This document shows positions 1 through 5,893 of a stretch of DNA of 5,893 bases, in pieces (the first letter of the stretch is position 1; every line of letters begins with the position of its first letter). Made by a program: the position numbers and the translations under genes. Under the pieces are notes generated by a model. The model saw only the letters and a program-made list of their open reading frames with translations. It did not search any database and was not told where the DNA came from. The DNA is from Roseburia_D sp964388945 (lineage in GTDB: Bacteria; Bacillota; Clostridia; Lachnospirales; Lachnospiraceae): positions 1 through 5,893 of the forward strand of contig CAYMCM010000099.1 of assembly GCA_964388945.1 (NCBI GenBank). The letters are read 5' to 3'.

Positions 1-1758
1 TTCTTCTACCGTATCTGAACAGATCATTTCACGGAATGCTGCAATTCTGTCTTCTTCAAAGAACATATGCTCAGTACGGCAAAGTCCAATACCTTCTGCG
101 CCAAGCTCACGTGCTTTCTTTGCATCTGCAGGTGTATCTGCATTTGTGCGCACTTTTAATTTTCTGTATTTATCAGCCCATGCCATAACACGGCCAAACT
201 CACCTGCGATCGTCGCATCTACTGTCGGGATCTGACCATCATAAATATTACCGGTCGTACCATCCAGAGAGATGAAATCTCCTTCATGGTATTCCTTGCC
301 TGCCAGAGTGAACTTCTTGTTTTCTTCATCCATTGCAATATCACCACAGCCAGATACACAGCAGGTACCCATCCCACGTGCCACAACGGCTGCATGAGAA
401 GTCATACCGCCACGAACGGTGAGGATACCCTGAGAAGCCTTCATACCGGTAATGTCTTCCGGTGATGTCTCAAGACGTACCAGAACCACTTTTTCTCCTC
501 TGGCTGCCCATTCGACCGCATCTTCTGCGGAAAATACGATCTTACCGCATGCAGCACCCGGAGAAGCACCAAGTCCTTTTCCAGCCGGTTTCGCTGCTTT
601 CAGTGCCGCTGCATCAAACTGCGGATGAAGCAGTGTATCAAGGTTACGCGGATCGATCATGGCAACCGCTTCTTCTTCGGTTCTCATTCTCTCATCCACC
701 AGATCACATGCGATCTTTAACGCTGCCTGTGCAGTTCTCTTACCATTACGGGTCTGTAACATATATAACTGGCAGTTCTCTACGGTGAACTCCATATCCT
801 GCATATCTCTGTAATGCGCTTCCAGCGTATTGCACACGATCTTAAACTGTGCATATGCTTTCGGGAATTTCTCTTCCATCTCCGAAATCTTCATCGGGGT
901 ACGAACGCCTGCTACTACGTCCTCACCCTGTGCATTGGTAAGGAATTCTCCAAACAAGCCTTTCTTTCCGGTTGCCGGATCACGGGTAAACGCAACACCG
1001 GTACCACAATCTTCACCCATATTTCCGAATACCATCGCCTGTACGTTGACTGCAGTACCCCAGGAATACGGAATATCGTTGTCACGGCGGTATACATTCG
1101 CACGCGGGTTATCCCAGGAACGGAACACTGCCTTGATCGCTCCCATGAGCTGTTCCTTCGGATCATCCGGAAAATCACTGCCGATCTTGGATTTGTACTC
1201 TGCCTTGAACTGATTTGCAAGCTCTTTTAAATCATCAGCAGTCAGGTCAACATCCTGTTTCACCCCTCTGGCTGCTTTCATCTGATCGATCAGTTCCTCA
1301 AAATATTTTTTACCGACCTCCATAACGACATCGGAATACATCTGTATAAAACGGCGGTAGCAATCCCATGCCCAACGCGGATTATTTGATTTTTCCGCAA
1401 TAACATTTACTACATCTTCGTTAAGTCCCAGGTTTAAGATGGTATCCATCATACCCGGCATGGAAGCTCTCGCTCCGGAACGAACAGATACAAGAAGCGG
1501 ATTCTCCTTGTCTCCGAATTTCTTTCCTGTGATCTTTTCCATTTTTACTATGTACTCATTAATCTGAGACTGAATCTCATCATTGATTTCTCTACCATCT
1601 TCATAATACTGCGTACACGCTTCAGTCGTAATCGTAAATCCCTGCGGTACCGGAAGACCGATGTTTGTCATTTCTGCTAAGTTAGCGCCCTTTCCACCAA
1701 GAAGTTCGCGCATGTTGGCATTACCTTCTGTAAATAAATACACCCATTTTTTTGCCAT
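1..1758 (-). CDS. ppdK: Pyruvate, phosphate dikinase (PPDK), N-terminal 586 codons, C-terminus cut by window edge
   Basis: The enzyme interconverts ATP + phosphate + pyruvate and AMP + pyrophosphate + PEP in the cytoplasm. In anaerobic clostridia it links glycolysis or gluconeogenesis to pyrophosphate. I translated the reverse strand: the frame is open from the ATG at 1758 to base 1. Visible landmarks fall at the residue numbers known for the Clostridium symbiosum enzyme: VSVRSGARAS near residue 92 and LQTRNGKR with Arg337 in the ATP-grasp domain; GGMTSHAAVVARGMG with the phosphorylated His455 (codon 396-394) in the swivelling phosphohistidine domain; GLCRTEH with Arg561 (codon 78-76) at the start of the PEP/pyruvate barrel. 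The family is about 875 residues long, so roughly 290 residues, including the catalytic cysteine region, lie outside. The start is supported by AGGAGGAA at 1774-1767, 8 bases upstream, and by the typical MAKKWVY beginning. It is separated from the upstream kinase-like gene by a terminator and an AT-rich spacer, so it is probably transcribed alone. Confidence 0.97.
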   Translation of the reverse strand, partial: MAKKWVYLFTEGNANMRELLGGKGANLAEMTNIGLPVPQGFTITTEACTQYYEDGREINDEIQSQINEYIVKMEKITGKKFGDKENPLLVSVRSGARASMPGMMDTILNLGLNEDVVNVIAEKSNNPRWAWDCYRRFIQMYSDVVMEVGKKYFEELIDQMKAARGVKQDVDLTADDLKELANQFKAEYKSKIGSDFPDDPKEQLMGAIKAVFRSWDNPRANVYRRDNDIPYSWGTAVNVQAMVFGNMGEDCGTGVAFTRDPATGKKGLFGEFLTNAQGEDVVAGVRTPMKISEMEEKFPKAYAQFKIVCNTLEAHYRDMQDMEFTVENCQLYMLQTRNGKRTAQAALKIACDLVDERMRTEEEAVAMIDPRNLDTLLHPQFDAAALKAAKPAGKGLGASPGAACGKIVFSAEDAVEWAARGEKVVLVRLETSPEDITGMKASQGILTVRGGMTSHAAVVARGMGTCCVSGCGDIAMDEENKKFTLAGKEYHEGDFISLDGTTGNIYDGQIPTVDATIAGEFGRVMAWADKYRKLKVRTNADTPADAKKARELGAEGIGLCRTEHMFFEEDRIAAFREMICSDTVEE

Positions 1759-1813
1759 ATCAACAGTTCCTCCTAAAATTAGTTGTAGTTCATCCGTATT
1801 TTACTACTTTTGA

Positions 1814-1825
1814 ACAATATATTGT
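1814..1825. repeat. Perfect 12-base palindrome in the ppdK leader
   Basis: The sequence ACAATATATTGT equals its own reverse complement. It lies about 20-30 bases downstream of the candidate ppdK start point and about 55 bases before the start codon, where a repressor could bind. The symmetry does not extend into the flanking bases. I cannot assign it to a known regulator, and in AT-rich DNA such a palindrome can arise by chance. No gene was seen in the 1759-2000 spacer. Confidence 0.3.
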
Positions 1826-1850
1826 GTCCGCTTTCCGTTGCACATTATAT

Positions 1851-1878
1851 ATTTTAACACATTTTCTAATTATATCAA
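1851..1878 (-). promoter_or_regulatory. Candidate sigma-70-type promoter for ppdK
   Basis: On the minus strand TTGATA (1878-1873, five of six matches to TTGACA) is followed after 16 bases by TAAAAT (1856-1851, five of six matches to TATAAT). This would start transcription near 1844 and give a leader of about 85 bases before the ppdK ATG. The spacer is very AT-rich, so chance matches are likely. Weaker alternatives exist: TATAAT at 1849-1844 and at 1874-1869 without good -35 boxes, and TTGATA at 1944-1939 with GACAAT at 1922-1917. No transcript evidence is available. Confidence 0.4.
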
Positions 1879-1981
1879 TAGATTTTTGTCATCTTTTTAC
1901 AAAACGCAAACGATGTATTGTCTGAGTTGTTTGTTTTTTATCAACAATTTGCACATAACAGAGATGAGGCTGTCGCTTTAG

Positions 1982-2012
1982 AAAAAAAAGGAACAACCTT
2001 TCAGTTGTCCCC
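1982..2012 (-). terminator. Intrinsic terminator of the transporter/kinase-like operon
   Basis: On the minus strand GGGACAAC (2011-2004) pairs with GTTGTTCC (1997-1990), an 8-bp stem with one G-T pair. The 6-base loop is TGAAAG, and eight T residues follow (1989-1982). This is a textbook rho-independent terminator. Its upstream arm is coding sequence for the last residues (Gly-Asp-Asn) of the kinase-like protein, and the TGA stop codon (2003-2001) is the first half of the loop. It separates the operon from ppdK. Confidence 0.9.
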
Positions 2013-2591
2013 TTTTGCAAGCGCCAAAACCGCCTGAACACAAGCATCAACGCCCAGTCTGGACGAGTTTAACGCAATATCGTACTGATCCATGCTTCCG
2101 AAATCAGTATTTGTATAATAAGTACAGTATTTTCTGCGCACGCGGTCGATCGCACGTATCTCATCTGCCGCCTGTGCTTCTGTCAGATGTTCCATTTTGT
2201 CCTTCATTCGGTTTAAACGCCAGTTAAAATCTGCACGTACAAACACATTCAAACAGTCATCATACTCTTTTAAGATCGCATTTGCATTTCTTCCAACGAT
2301 CACGCAGTGTCCTTTTTCTCCGATCTTACGGATCACCTGTTTTTGTGCCAAAAAAATCTTCTCACTCAAAGGCTTGTTGTAGAAATTGAACAGACTCTGT
2401 GTAAAGCCGAAATTGACCGGAACTTTCTCGTCCCATTCGATCAGGCTTGAAACATCGATATCCGCCTGTGCGGCTGACATTAAGATCAATTCTTTATCAT
2501 AATAATCATAGCCAAGGCTGTCTGCCAGTCTTCTTCCGATCTCTCCGCCGCCAGCACCGAACTCTCTGCTTATGGTTATAATCTTTTTCAT
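2001..2591 (-). CDS. Cytidylate-kinase-like family protein (Cytidylate_kin2 type)
   Basis: This 196-residue cytoplasmic protein resembles the small P-loop nucleotide-kinase-like family annotated as cytidylate-kinase-like (Pfam Cytidylate_kin2), whose substrate is generally unknown. The N-terminus MKKIITISREFGAGGGEIG (residues 1-19) followed by RRLADSLGYDYYDKEL is the family hallmark. VIVGRNAN at 97-104 is the second conserved strand and loop. The basic RVRRKYCTYYTN stretch (150-161) and the NSSRLG turn (175-180) match the lid and C-terminal family motifs. The length is normal. The glycine-rich loop lacks the lysine of a classical Walker A, which is usual here, but it also carries Gly at position 15 where I recall mostly Arg, Lys or His. 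The ATG has AGGAG sequences 4 and 10 bases upstream. It begins 16 bases after the ABC ATPase stop, so it is very probably in that operon. It is distinct from true Cmk; phosphorylation of CMP should not be assumed. Confidence 0.85.
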   Translation of the reverse strand: MKKIITISREFGAGGGEIGRRLADSLGYDYYDKELILMSAAQADIDVSSLIEWDEKVPVNFGFTQSLFNFYNKPLSEKIFLAQKQVIRKIGEKGHCVIVGRNANAILKEYDDCLNVFVRADFNWRLNRMKDKMEHLTEAQAADEIRAIDRVRRKYCTYYTNTDFGSMDQYDIALNSSRLGVDACVQAVLALAKGDN

Positions 2592-2607
2592 GAATCTCCT
2601 GCTCCTG

Positions 2608-3351
2608 TTATAAAACTTTATTTAAGAAATCAATCGTACGCGGCTCTTTCGGATTGGAGATCACCTCTTCCGGTGTTCCCTGTTCCACAATGTAACCACC
2701 GTCCATAAATACAACGCGGCTTGCCACTTCTCTCGCAAATCCGATCTCATGTGTGACAACCACCATCGTCATACCATCTGCAGCAAGTTCTTTCATGACC
2801 GCAAGTACCTCACCAACCATTTCCGGATCAAGTGCACTGGTCGGTTCATCAAAAAGCATGATGTCCGGATTCATCGCAAGCGCACGTGCGATCGCAACAC
2901 GCTGTTTCTGCCCACCGGAAAGCTGCGGCGGATATACATCTGCCTTTGCATCCAGTCCGACACGCTTTAATAATGCCATCCCTTTTTCATGCGCTTCTTC
3001 TTTGGTCATCTTTTTTAATTCCACCGGTGCCAGCATGATATTATCCAAAACTGTCATATGCGGAAACAGATTAAAATGCTGGAACACCATTCCGATATTC
3101 TCTCTTAACTTATTGATATCAGTTTTCTTGTCATCGACATGGATGCCATCCACGATCACTTCGCCTGCCGTAATCTCCTCAAGGCGGTTCAGACAACGGA
3201 GAAACGTTGATTTTCCGGAACCGGAAGGTCCTAAGAGCACAACAACCTCTCCCTCTTTAATCTCCATGTCAATGTCTTTTAAGACATCGAGCTTTCCGAA
3301 ACTCTTTTTTAAATTCTTTACAACTACTTTAGTTTGCTTCGAGTTTTCCAA
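2608..3351 (-). CDS. glnQ: Polar amino acid ABC transporter ATP-binding protein (GlnQ-like)
   Basis: This is the cytoplasmic ATPase that powers the importer encoded by the two upstream genes. At 247 residues it has the usual length. It carries a full set of motifs: Walker A GPSGSGKST (41-49), Q-loop Gln91 in MVFQHFNLFPHMTV, signature LSGGQKQR (144-151), Walker B IMLFDE (164-169), D-loop SALD (172-175) and switch His201 in VVTHEIGFA. The HFNLFPHMTVLDN stretch and the C-terminal FLNKVL are typical of the GlnQ/HisP/ArtP branch for polar amino acids. The start is TTG at 3351, backed by AGGAGG at 3364-3359 with 7-base spacing. The start lies inside the end of the permease gene (23-base overlap), which suggests coupled translation. 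The exact amino acid cannot be read from the ATPase, so the symbol marks the family only. Confidence 0.95.
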   Translation of the reverse strand: MENSKQTKVVVKNLKKSFGKLDVLKDIDMEIKEGEVVVLLGPSGSGKSTFLRCLNRLEEITAGEVIVDGIHVDDKKTDINKLRENIGMVFQHFNLFPHMTVLDNIMLAPVELKKMTKEEAHEKGMALLKRVGLDAKADVYPPQLSGGQKQRVAIARALAMNPDIMLFDEPTSALDPEMVGEVLAVMKELAADGMTMVVVTHEIGFAREVASRVVFMDGGYIVEQGTPEEVISNPKEPRTIDFLNKVL

Positions 3352-4009
3352 CGTTTATCCTCCTTTCAATCCTCTTTGCCACCCGGGATAACGTAATGAT
3401 GACAATCATGTACATAACCGCTATAATACCCCAGACCTGAAGTGCCTTAAACGTATTACCTACAATGATATTGCCCGCTTTTGTCAGTTCCGGGAATCCG
3501 ATAACTGAGAGAATGGATGTATCCTTTAATGAAATGATAAACTGATTGATAATGGACGGGATCATGGTACGGATCGCCTGCGGAAGAATAACCTTGCGCA
3601 TGGATTTTCCATAACTGAGTCCCAGGCTTCGTGCTGCTTCCATCTGTCCTTTATCTACCGACTGGATACCTGCGCGGAAAATCTCCGCCATATATGCTCC
3701 GGCATTCATGGAAAGTGAGATCGTTCCTGCCACAAGTGCAGTCAGTTTAAAATCACTAAATCCAATTGCCTTTACTGCTGCCGGAATACCAAAATATATG
3801 AAATACGCCAGTACGATGAGCGGCACCCCACGGATGCCGTCCACATATATCGTACCGATACAATTCAATATTTTTGATTTGCTCACGTTCATCAATCCGA
3901 AGATCAGACCAATAATGAACGCGAAAATGAGGGATAATAAGGTCAAAAGAAGTGTCTGCCCCAAAGACTGCAGCAGCATGACCTTATATGTCTGTATAAT
4001 TGAAATCAT
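3329..4009 (-). CDS. glnP: Polar amino acid ABC transporter permease (HisM/GlnP family)
   Basis: This 226-residue inner-membrane subunit probably works as a homodimer, since it is the only permease gene in the cluster. Hydrophobic segments are seen at about 15-40, 51-75, 88-110, 147-172 and 188-208, the five-helix pattern of the family. The EAA loop that docks on the ATPase is clear: EAARSLGLSYGKSMRKVILP starting at Glu124. The conserved RGVPLIVLAYFIYFGIP stretch (60-76) and the SLSMNAGAYMAEIFRAGI stretch (98-115) are typical of amino acid importers of this group. The ATG at 4009 is the first possible start after an in-frame TAG upstream; its ribosome site is weak (AGGT about 9 bases upstream). 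The gene follows the binding-protein stop by 34 bases with no terminator, and its last 23 bases overlap the ATPase gene. The substrate is not determined, and the symbol denotes the family. Confidence 0.94.
   Translation of the reverse strand: MISIIQTYKVMLLQSLGQTLLLTLLSLIFAFIIGLIFGLMNVSKSKILNCIGTIYVDGIRGVPLIVLAYFIYFGIPAAVKAIGFSDFKLTALVAGTISLSMNAGAYMAEIFRAGIQSVDKGQMEAARSLGLSYGKSMRKVILPQAIRTMIPSIINQFIISLKDTSILSVIGFPELTKAGNIIVGNTFKALQVWGIIAVMYMIVIITLSRVAKRIERRINVGKLEAN
3352..3364 (-). promoter_or_regulatory. Strong ribosome binding site for a TTG start inside the permease gene
   Basis: AGGAGG at 3364-3359 sits 7 bases before the TTG at 3351-3349. The next residues, MENSKQTKVVVKNLKKSFG, align with GlnQ-type N-termini, and no ATG start lies nearby in frame, so TTG is the likely initiator. 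Because the site lies within the last codons of the permease gene, ribosomes ending the permease would be close to it. Confidence 0.8.
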
Positions 4010-4043
4010 ATCTGTCTGACCTGCTTTCGCTTTTTTCTATCGT

Positions 4044-4871
4044 TTATTTTGTATATTTATCTACAATTTCCTGATATGTTCCGTTTGCCTTGATATTTGC
4101 AAGACCTGTATTGAACATTTCGATCAGTTCTGCATTCTGTCCCTTCTGTACTGCAAAACCGTAAGAAGAACCTGCTGCTGTCATACCTTCCGGCATTTCC
4201 ATTCCTGCACCCTGCTTGATGTTGTATGCCATAACCGGATAATCCTCAAAGCATGCTGCGGTGTTTCCGGTGATAACATCCTGATACATAGTCGGAGAAT
4301 CCTTAAATTCTGTAATTTCAAATCCATACTGATCTGCAATGGATTTTGCATAATCGGAACCATTTGTTGCTGTCTTTACAGCTACTTTCTTTCCTTTGAG
4401 TTCGTCATAGGATGCAACGGAAGATCCTGCTGCTACTGCCATGGTAACATCCGCATCATAATATGCATCAGAGAAATCAAACGTTTCCTTTCTCTCATCT
4501 GTGATAGACATTCCGGCGATCACACCGTCTGCCTGTCCAGACTGTACTGCTACGAGTGCAGCATCAAATCCAAGAGACTGTAATTCATAATCAAATCCCT
4601 GATCCTTTGCGATCGCGTCTAAAAGATCCACATCAATACCGACAAATGATCCGCTTGCATCTGTAAATTCAAACGGTGCAAATACAGTATCAGTTGCGAT
4701 CACATATTTCTTTCCGTTTGCAGCGGATGTATTTGCGCCTTCTGCCTCAGATGTTTCTTCCTTTGATGCTGAAGAAGTGCTGCTGTCATTGTTTGTCGAT
4801 GATCCGCATCCTGCAAGCATGGACGCTACCATTCCTAATGTTAAACAAATTGCCATCATTCTTTTTTTCAT
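4044..4871 (-). CDS. Amino acid ABC transporter substrate-binding lipoprotein (SBP_bac_3 family)
   Basis: This is the extracellular receptor that captures an amino acid and delivers it to the permease. The chosen ATG at 4871 gives 275 residues. Residues 1-22 form a lipoprotein signal, MKKRMMAICLTLGMVASMLAGC, in two parts: a charged start, a hydrophobic core, and the lipobox LAGC with Cys22 to be lipidated. A Ser/Thr/Glu-rich tether follows (23-53), then the binding fold (55-275). Family marks are FAPFEF (64-69), GIDVDLLDAIA (78-88) and AGMSITDERKETFDFSDAYY (119-138), in which Arg127 is expected to bind the ligand carboxylate. CFEDYPVMAY (207-216) carries an acidic pair expected to hold the ligand amino group. 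A GTG at 4886 in the same frame would add five residues, but it overlaps the ribosome site GGAGG (4884-4880), so ATG is preferred. It lies 66 bases after the glyS stop. Glutamine or another polar amino acid is likely; specificity cannot be fixed by reading. Confidence 0.94.
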   Translation of the reverse strand: MKKRMMAICLTLGMVASMLAGCGSSTNNDSSTSSASKEETSEAEGANTSAANGKKYVIATDTVFAPFEFTDASGSFVGIDVDLLDAIAKDQGFDYELQSLGFDAALVAVQSGQADGVIAGMSITDERKETFDFSDAYYDADVTMAVAAGSSVASYDELKGKKVAVKTATNGSDYAKSIADQYGFEITEFKDSPTMYQDVITGNTAACFEDYPVMAYNIKQGAGMEMPEGMTAAGSSYGFAVQKGQNAELIEMFNTGLANIKANGTYQEIVDKYTK

Positions 4872-4884
4872 AATAGTTACCTCC
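4872..4884 (-). promoter_or_regulatory. Ribosome binding site deciding the start of the binding-protein gene
   Basis: GGAGGT (4884-4879) lies 8 bases before the ATG of the lipoprotein signal peptide when measured from GGAGG. The in-frame GTG at 4886-4884 overlaps this site and has no ribosome site of its own, so it should not be taken as the start. Confidence 0.8.
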
Positions 4885-4899
4885 ACGTATTATTTTATC

Positions 4900-4930
4900 C
4901 ATATTCATCGTGCAAAATGCCACGAATATG
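4900..4930. repeat. Imperfect inverted repeat between glyS and the binding-protein gene
   Basis: The plus strand reads CATATTCATCGTG and, eight bases later, CACGAATATG. These pair over 10 bp with a 3-base bulge (CAT or an equivalent register) in the first arm. On the transcribed minus strand the hairpin is followed by GGATAAAATAAT, not a T run, so it is a poor intrinsic terminator for glyS. It could be a processing or stability hairpin, or chance. No good promoter was seen in the 66-base gap. Confidence 0.45.
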
Positions 4931-4937
4931 CTTTTGA

Positions 4938-5893
4938 TTAAAATGCGAATTTCTCCGCAAAATATGCATCGAGATCAGAAATCTTAATACGTTCCTGTTC
5001 CATAGTATCTCTGTCACGAACGGTCACTGCCTGATCTTCCTCGGAATCAAAATCATAGGTTACGCAGAACGGTGTACCAATCTCATCCTGTCTGCGGTAA
5101 CGTTTTCCGATATTTCCTCTGTCATCAAATTCGCAGTTGTACTTCTTGGAAAGCTGTGCAAATACTTTTTCTGCACCCTCGTTTAATTTCTTGGAAAGCG
5201 GAAGCACGCCGATCTTGATCGGTGCCAGTGCCGGATGAAAATGCAGTACCGTACGCATGTCCGGTTTTTCCTCAGTTCCAATATTCTCCTCATCATATGC
5301 CGCGCATAAGAATGCGAGAACCACACGGTCTGCACCGAGCGACGGCTCGATGACATACGGAATGTATTTTTCATTTTTGGTATCATCAAAATAAGTCAGA
5401 TCCTGTCCGGAAGTATTCTGATGCTGAGTCAGATCATAATCAGTACGATCCGCAATACCCCAAAGTTCTCCCCAGCCAAACGGGAAACGGAACTCGATAT
5501 CGGTCGTCCCTTTGCTGTAAAAGACAAGTTCTTCCGGTGAGTGGTCACGCAGACGGATTTCATCTTCCTTGATACCGAGGCTGTATAACCAGTCGCGGCA
5601 GAAAGCTCTCCAATACTGGAACCATTCGATGTCAGTTCCCGGTTCACAGAAAAATTCCAGTTCCATCTGCTCAAATTCACGGGTACGGAATGTAAAGTTA
5701 CCCGGTGTGATCTCGTTACGGAAAGATTTTCCGATCTGTCCGATTCCAAACGGGATCTTCTTTCTGGAGGTTCTCTGTACATTCTTAAAGTTTACAAAAA
5801 TCCCCTGTGCTGTTTCCGGTCTTAAATAAACCGTATTCTTAGCATCCTCAGTAACGCCATGGAATGTCTTAAACATCAGGTTAAACTGACGGA
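4938..5893 (-). CDS. glyS: Glycine--tRNA ligase, single-chain dimeric type, C-terminal 318 codons, start outside window
   Basis: This cytoplasmic class II synthetase charges tRNA-Gly with glycine. The frame is open from the window edge to the TAA at 4940-4938. The internal Met at 5876 is not the start: upstream codons read RQFNLMFKTFHG, matching the family core. Numbered from that Met, visible features are YLRPETAQG (17-25), motif 2 with SFRNE (51-55) and FTFRTREFEQMELEFF (61-76), the glycine-pocket region WGELWGIADRTDYDLTQH (135-152), motif 3 EPSLGADR (177-184), and an anticodon-binding domain from about 219 to the end, including GKRYRRQDEIGTPFCVTYD. The sequence resembles the alpha2 enzyme of about 460-500 residues, not the separate alpha and beta chains encoded by glyQ and glyS in Bacillus and E. 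coli, so about 150 N-terminal residues are missing here. The amino acid importer follows after 66 bases. Confidence 0.96.
   Translation of the reverse strand, partial: RQFNLMFKTFHGVTEDAKNTVYLRPETAQGIFVNFKNVQRTSRKKIPFGIGQIGKSFRNEITPGNFTFRTREFEQMELEFFCEPGTDIEWFQYWRAFCRDWLYSLGIKEDEIRLRDHSPEELVFYSKGTTDIEFRFPFGWGELWGIADRTDYDLTQHQNTSGQDLTYFDDTKNEKYIPYVIEPSLGADRVVLAFLCAAYDEENIGTEEKPDMRTVLHFHPALAPIKIGVLPLSKKLNEGAEKVFAQLSKKYNCEFDDRGNIGKRYRRQDEIGTPFCVTYDFDSEEDQAVTVRDRDTMEQERIKISDLDAYFAEKFAF

Noticed and set aside
462..1230. Several open frames of 100-138 codons on both strands within the ppdK region
   Set aside because: They lie inside the continuous 586-codon PPDK frame, whose motifs match the family residue by residue; the other frames show no recognisable protein.
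1898..1916. Possible CcpA cre-like site around CAAAACGCAAACG upstream of ppdK
   Set aside because: It shares the central CG but lacks the flanking TG and CA symmetry of a cre site; too many mismatches to call.
1930..1950. Rex-like inverted repeat (TTGTT and AACAA around 7 bases on the minus strand)
   Set aside because: The half-sites are one base closer than in the usual Rex operator, the inner bases do not fit, and the sequence is so AT-rich that chance explains it.
2753..3391. A 212-codon open frame on the plus strand opposite the ABC ATPase
   Set aside because: It is a mirror of a strongly conserved minus-strand gene. Its Ser/Thr-rich translation has no family features, and it has no convincing ribosome site.
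4844..4886. Binding-protein start at the GTG at 4886
   Set aside because: It overlaps the GGAGG ribosome site and would add residues before a standard lipoprotein signal; the ATG at 4871 fits better.
4900..4937. Intrinsic terminator for glyS
   Set aside because: The hairpin has a bulged stem and is followed on the transcribed strand by GGATAAAATAAT instead of a T run.
5870..5876. glyS start at the ATG at 5876
   Set aside because: The frame stays open upstream to the window edge and encodes RQFNL, part of the conserved FNLMFKT core, so this Met is internal.

Overview
All recognisable genes in this window lie on the minus strand, so the gene order reads from high to low coordinates. The content points to an anaerobic Firmicute of class Clostridia, probably Lachnospiraceae. 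The reasons are a pyruvate phosphate dikinase whose catalytic residue numbering matches the Clostridium symbiosum enzyme, a single-chain (dimeric-type) glycyl-tRNA synthetase, strong AGGAGG ribosome binding sites, moderate GC with AT-rich spacers, and a Cytidylate_kin2-type protein of the sort common in gut clostridia. This is an inference from gene content; no 16S or other marker is present.

Layout in the direction of transcription: (1) 5893-4938, the C-terminal 318 codons of glycyl-tRNA synthetase, with its start outside the window; (2) 4871-4044, a lipoprotein amino-acid-binding protein; (3) 4009-3329, an ABC permease of the HisM/GlnP family; (4) 3351-2608, a GlnQ-type ABC ATPase that overlaps the permease gene by 23 bases and starts with TTG; (5) 2591-2001, a 196-residue cytidylate-kinase-like protein, closed by an intrinsic terminator whose loop contains the stop codon; (6) a 242-base AT-rich spacer with a candidate promoter and a perfect 12-base palindrome; (7) 1758-1, the first 586 codons of pyruvate phosphate dikinase, whose C-terminus lies outside the window.

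Genes 2 to 5 look like one operon. A lipid-anchored receptor captures a polar amino acid, a homodimeric permease carries it across the membrane, and the ATPase drives transport. The small kinase-like protein is probably co-translated with them, but its substrate is unknown. No convincing terminator or promoter separates glyS from the binding-protein gene, so read-through from glyS is possible. ppdK appears to be a separate transcription unit serving pyrophosphate-linked interconversion of PEP and pyruvate.

The window is mostly ordinary housekeeping and transport DNA. I see no CRISPR array, mobile element, tRNA, rRNA or clear new system. The points most worth a second look are the kinase-like protein in a transporter operon, with its lysine-free glycine-rich loop, and the terminator built into the end of its coding sequence.
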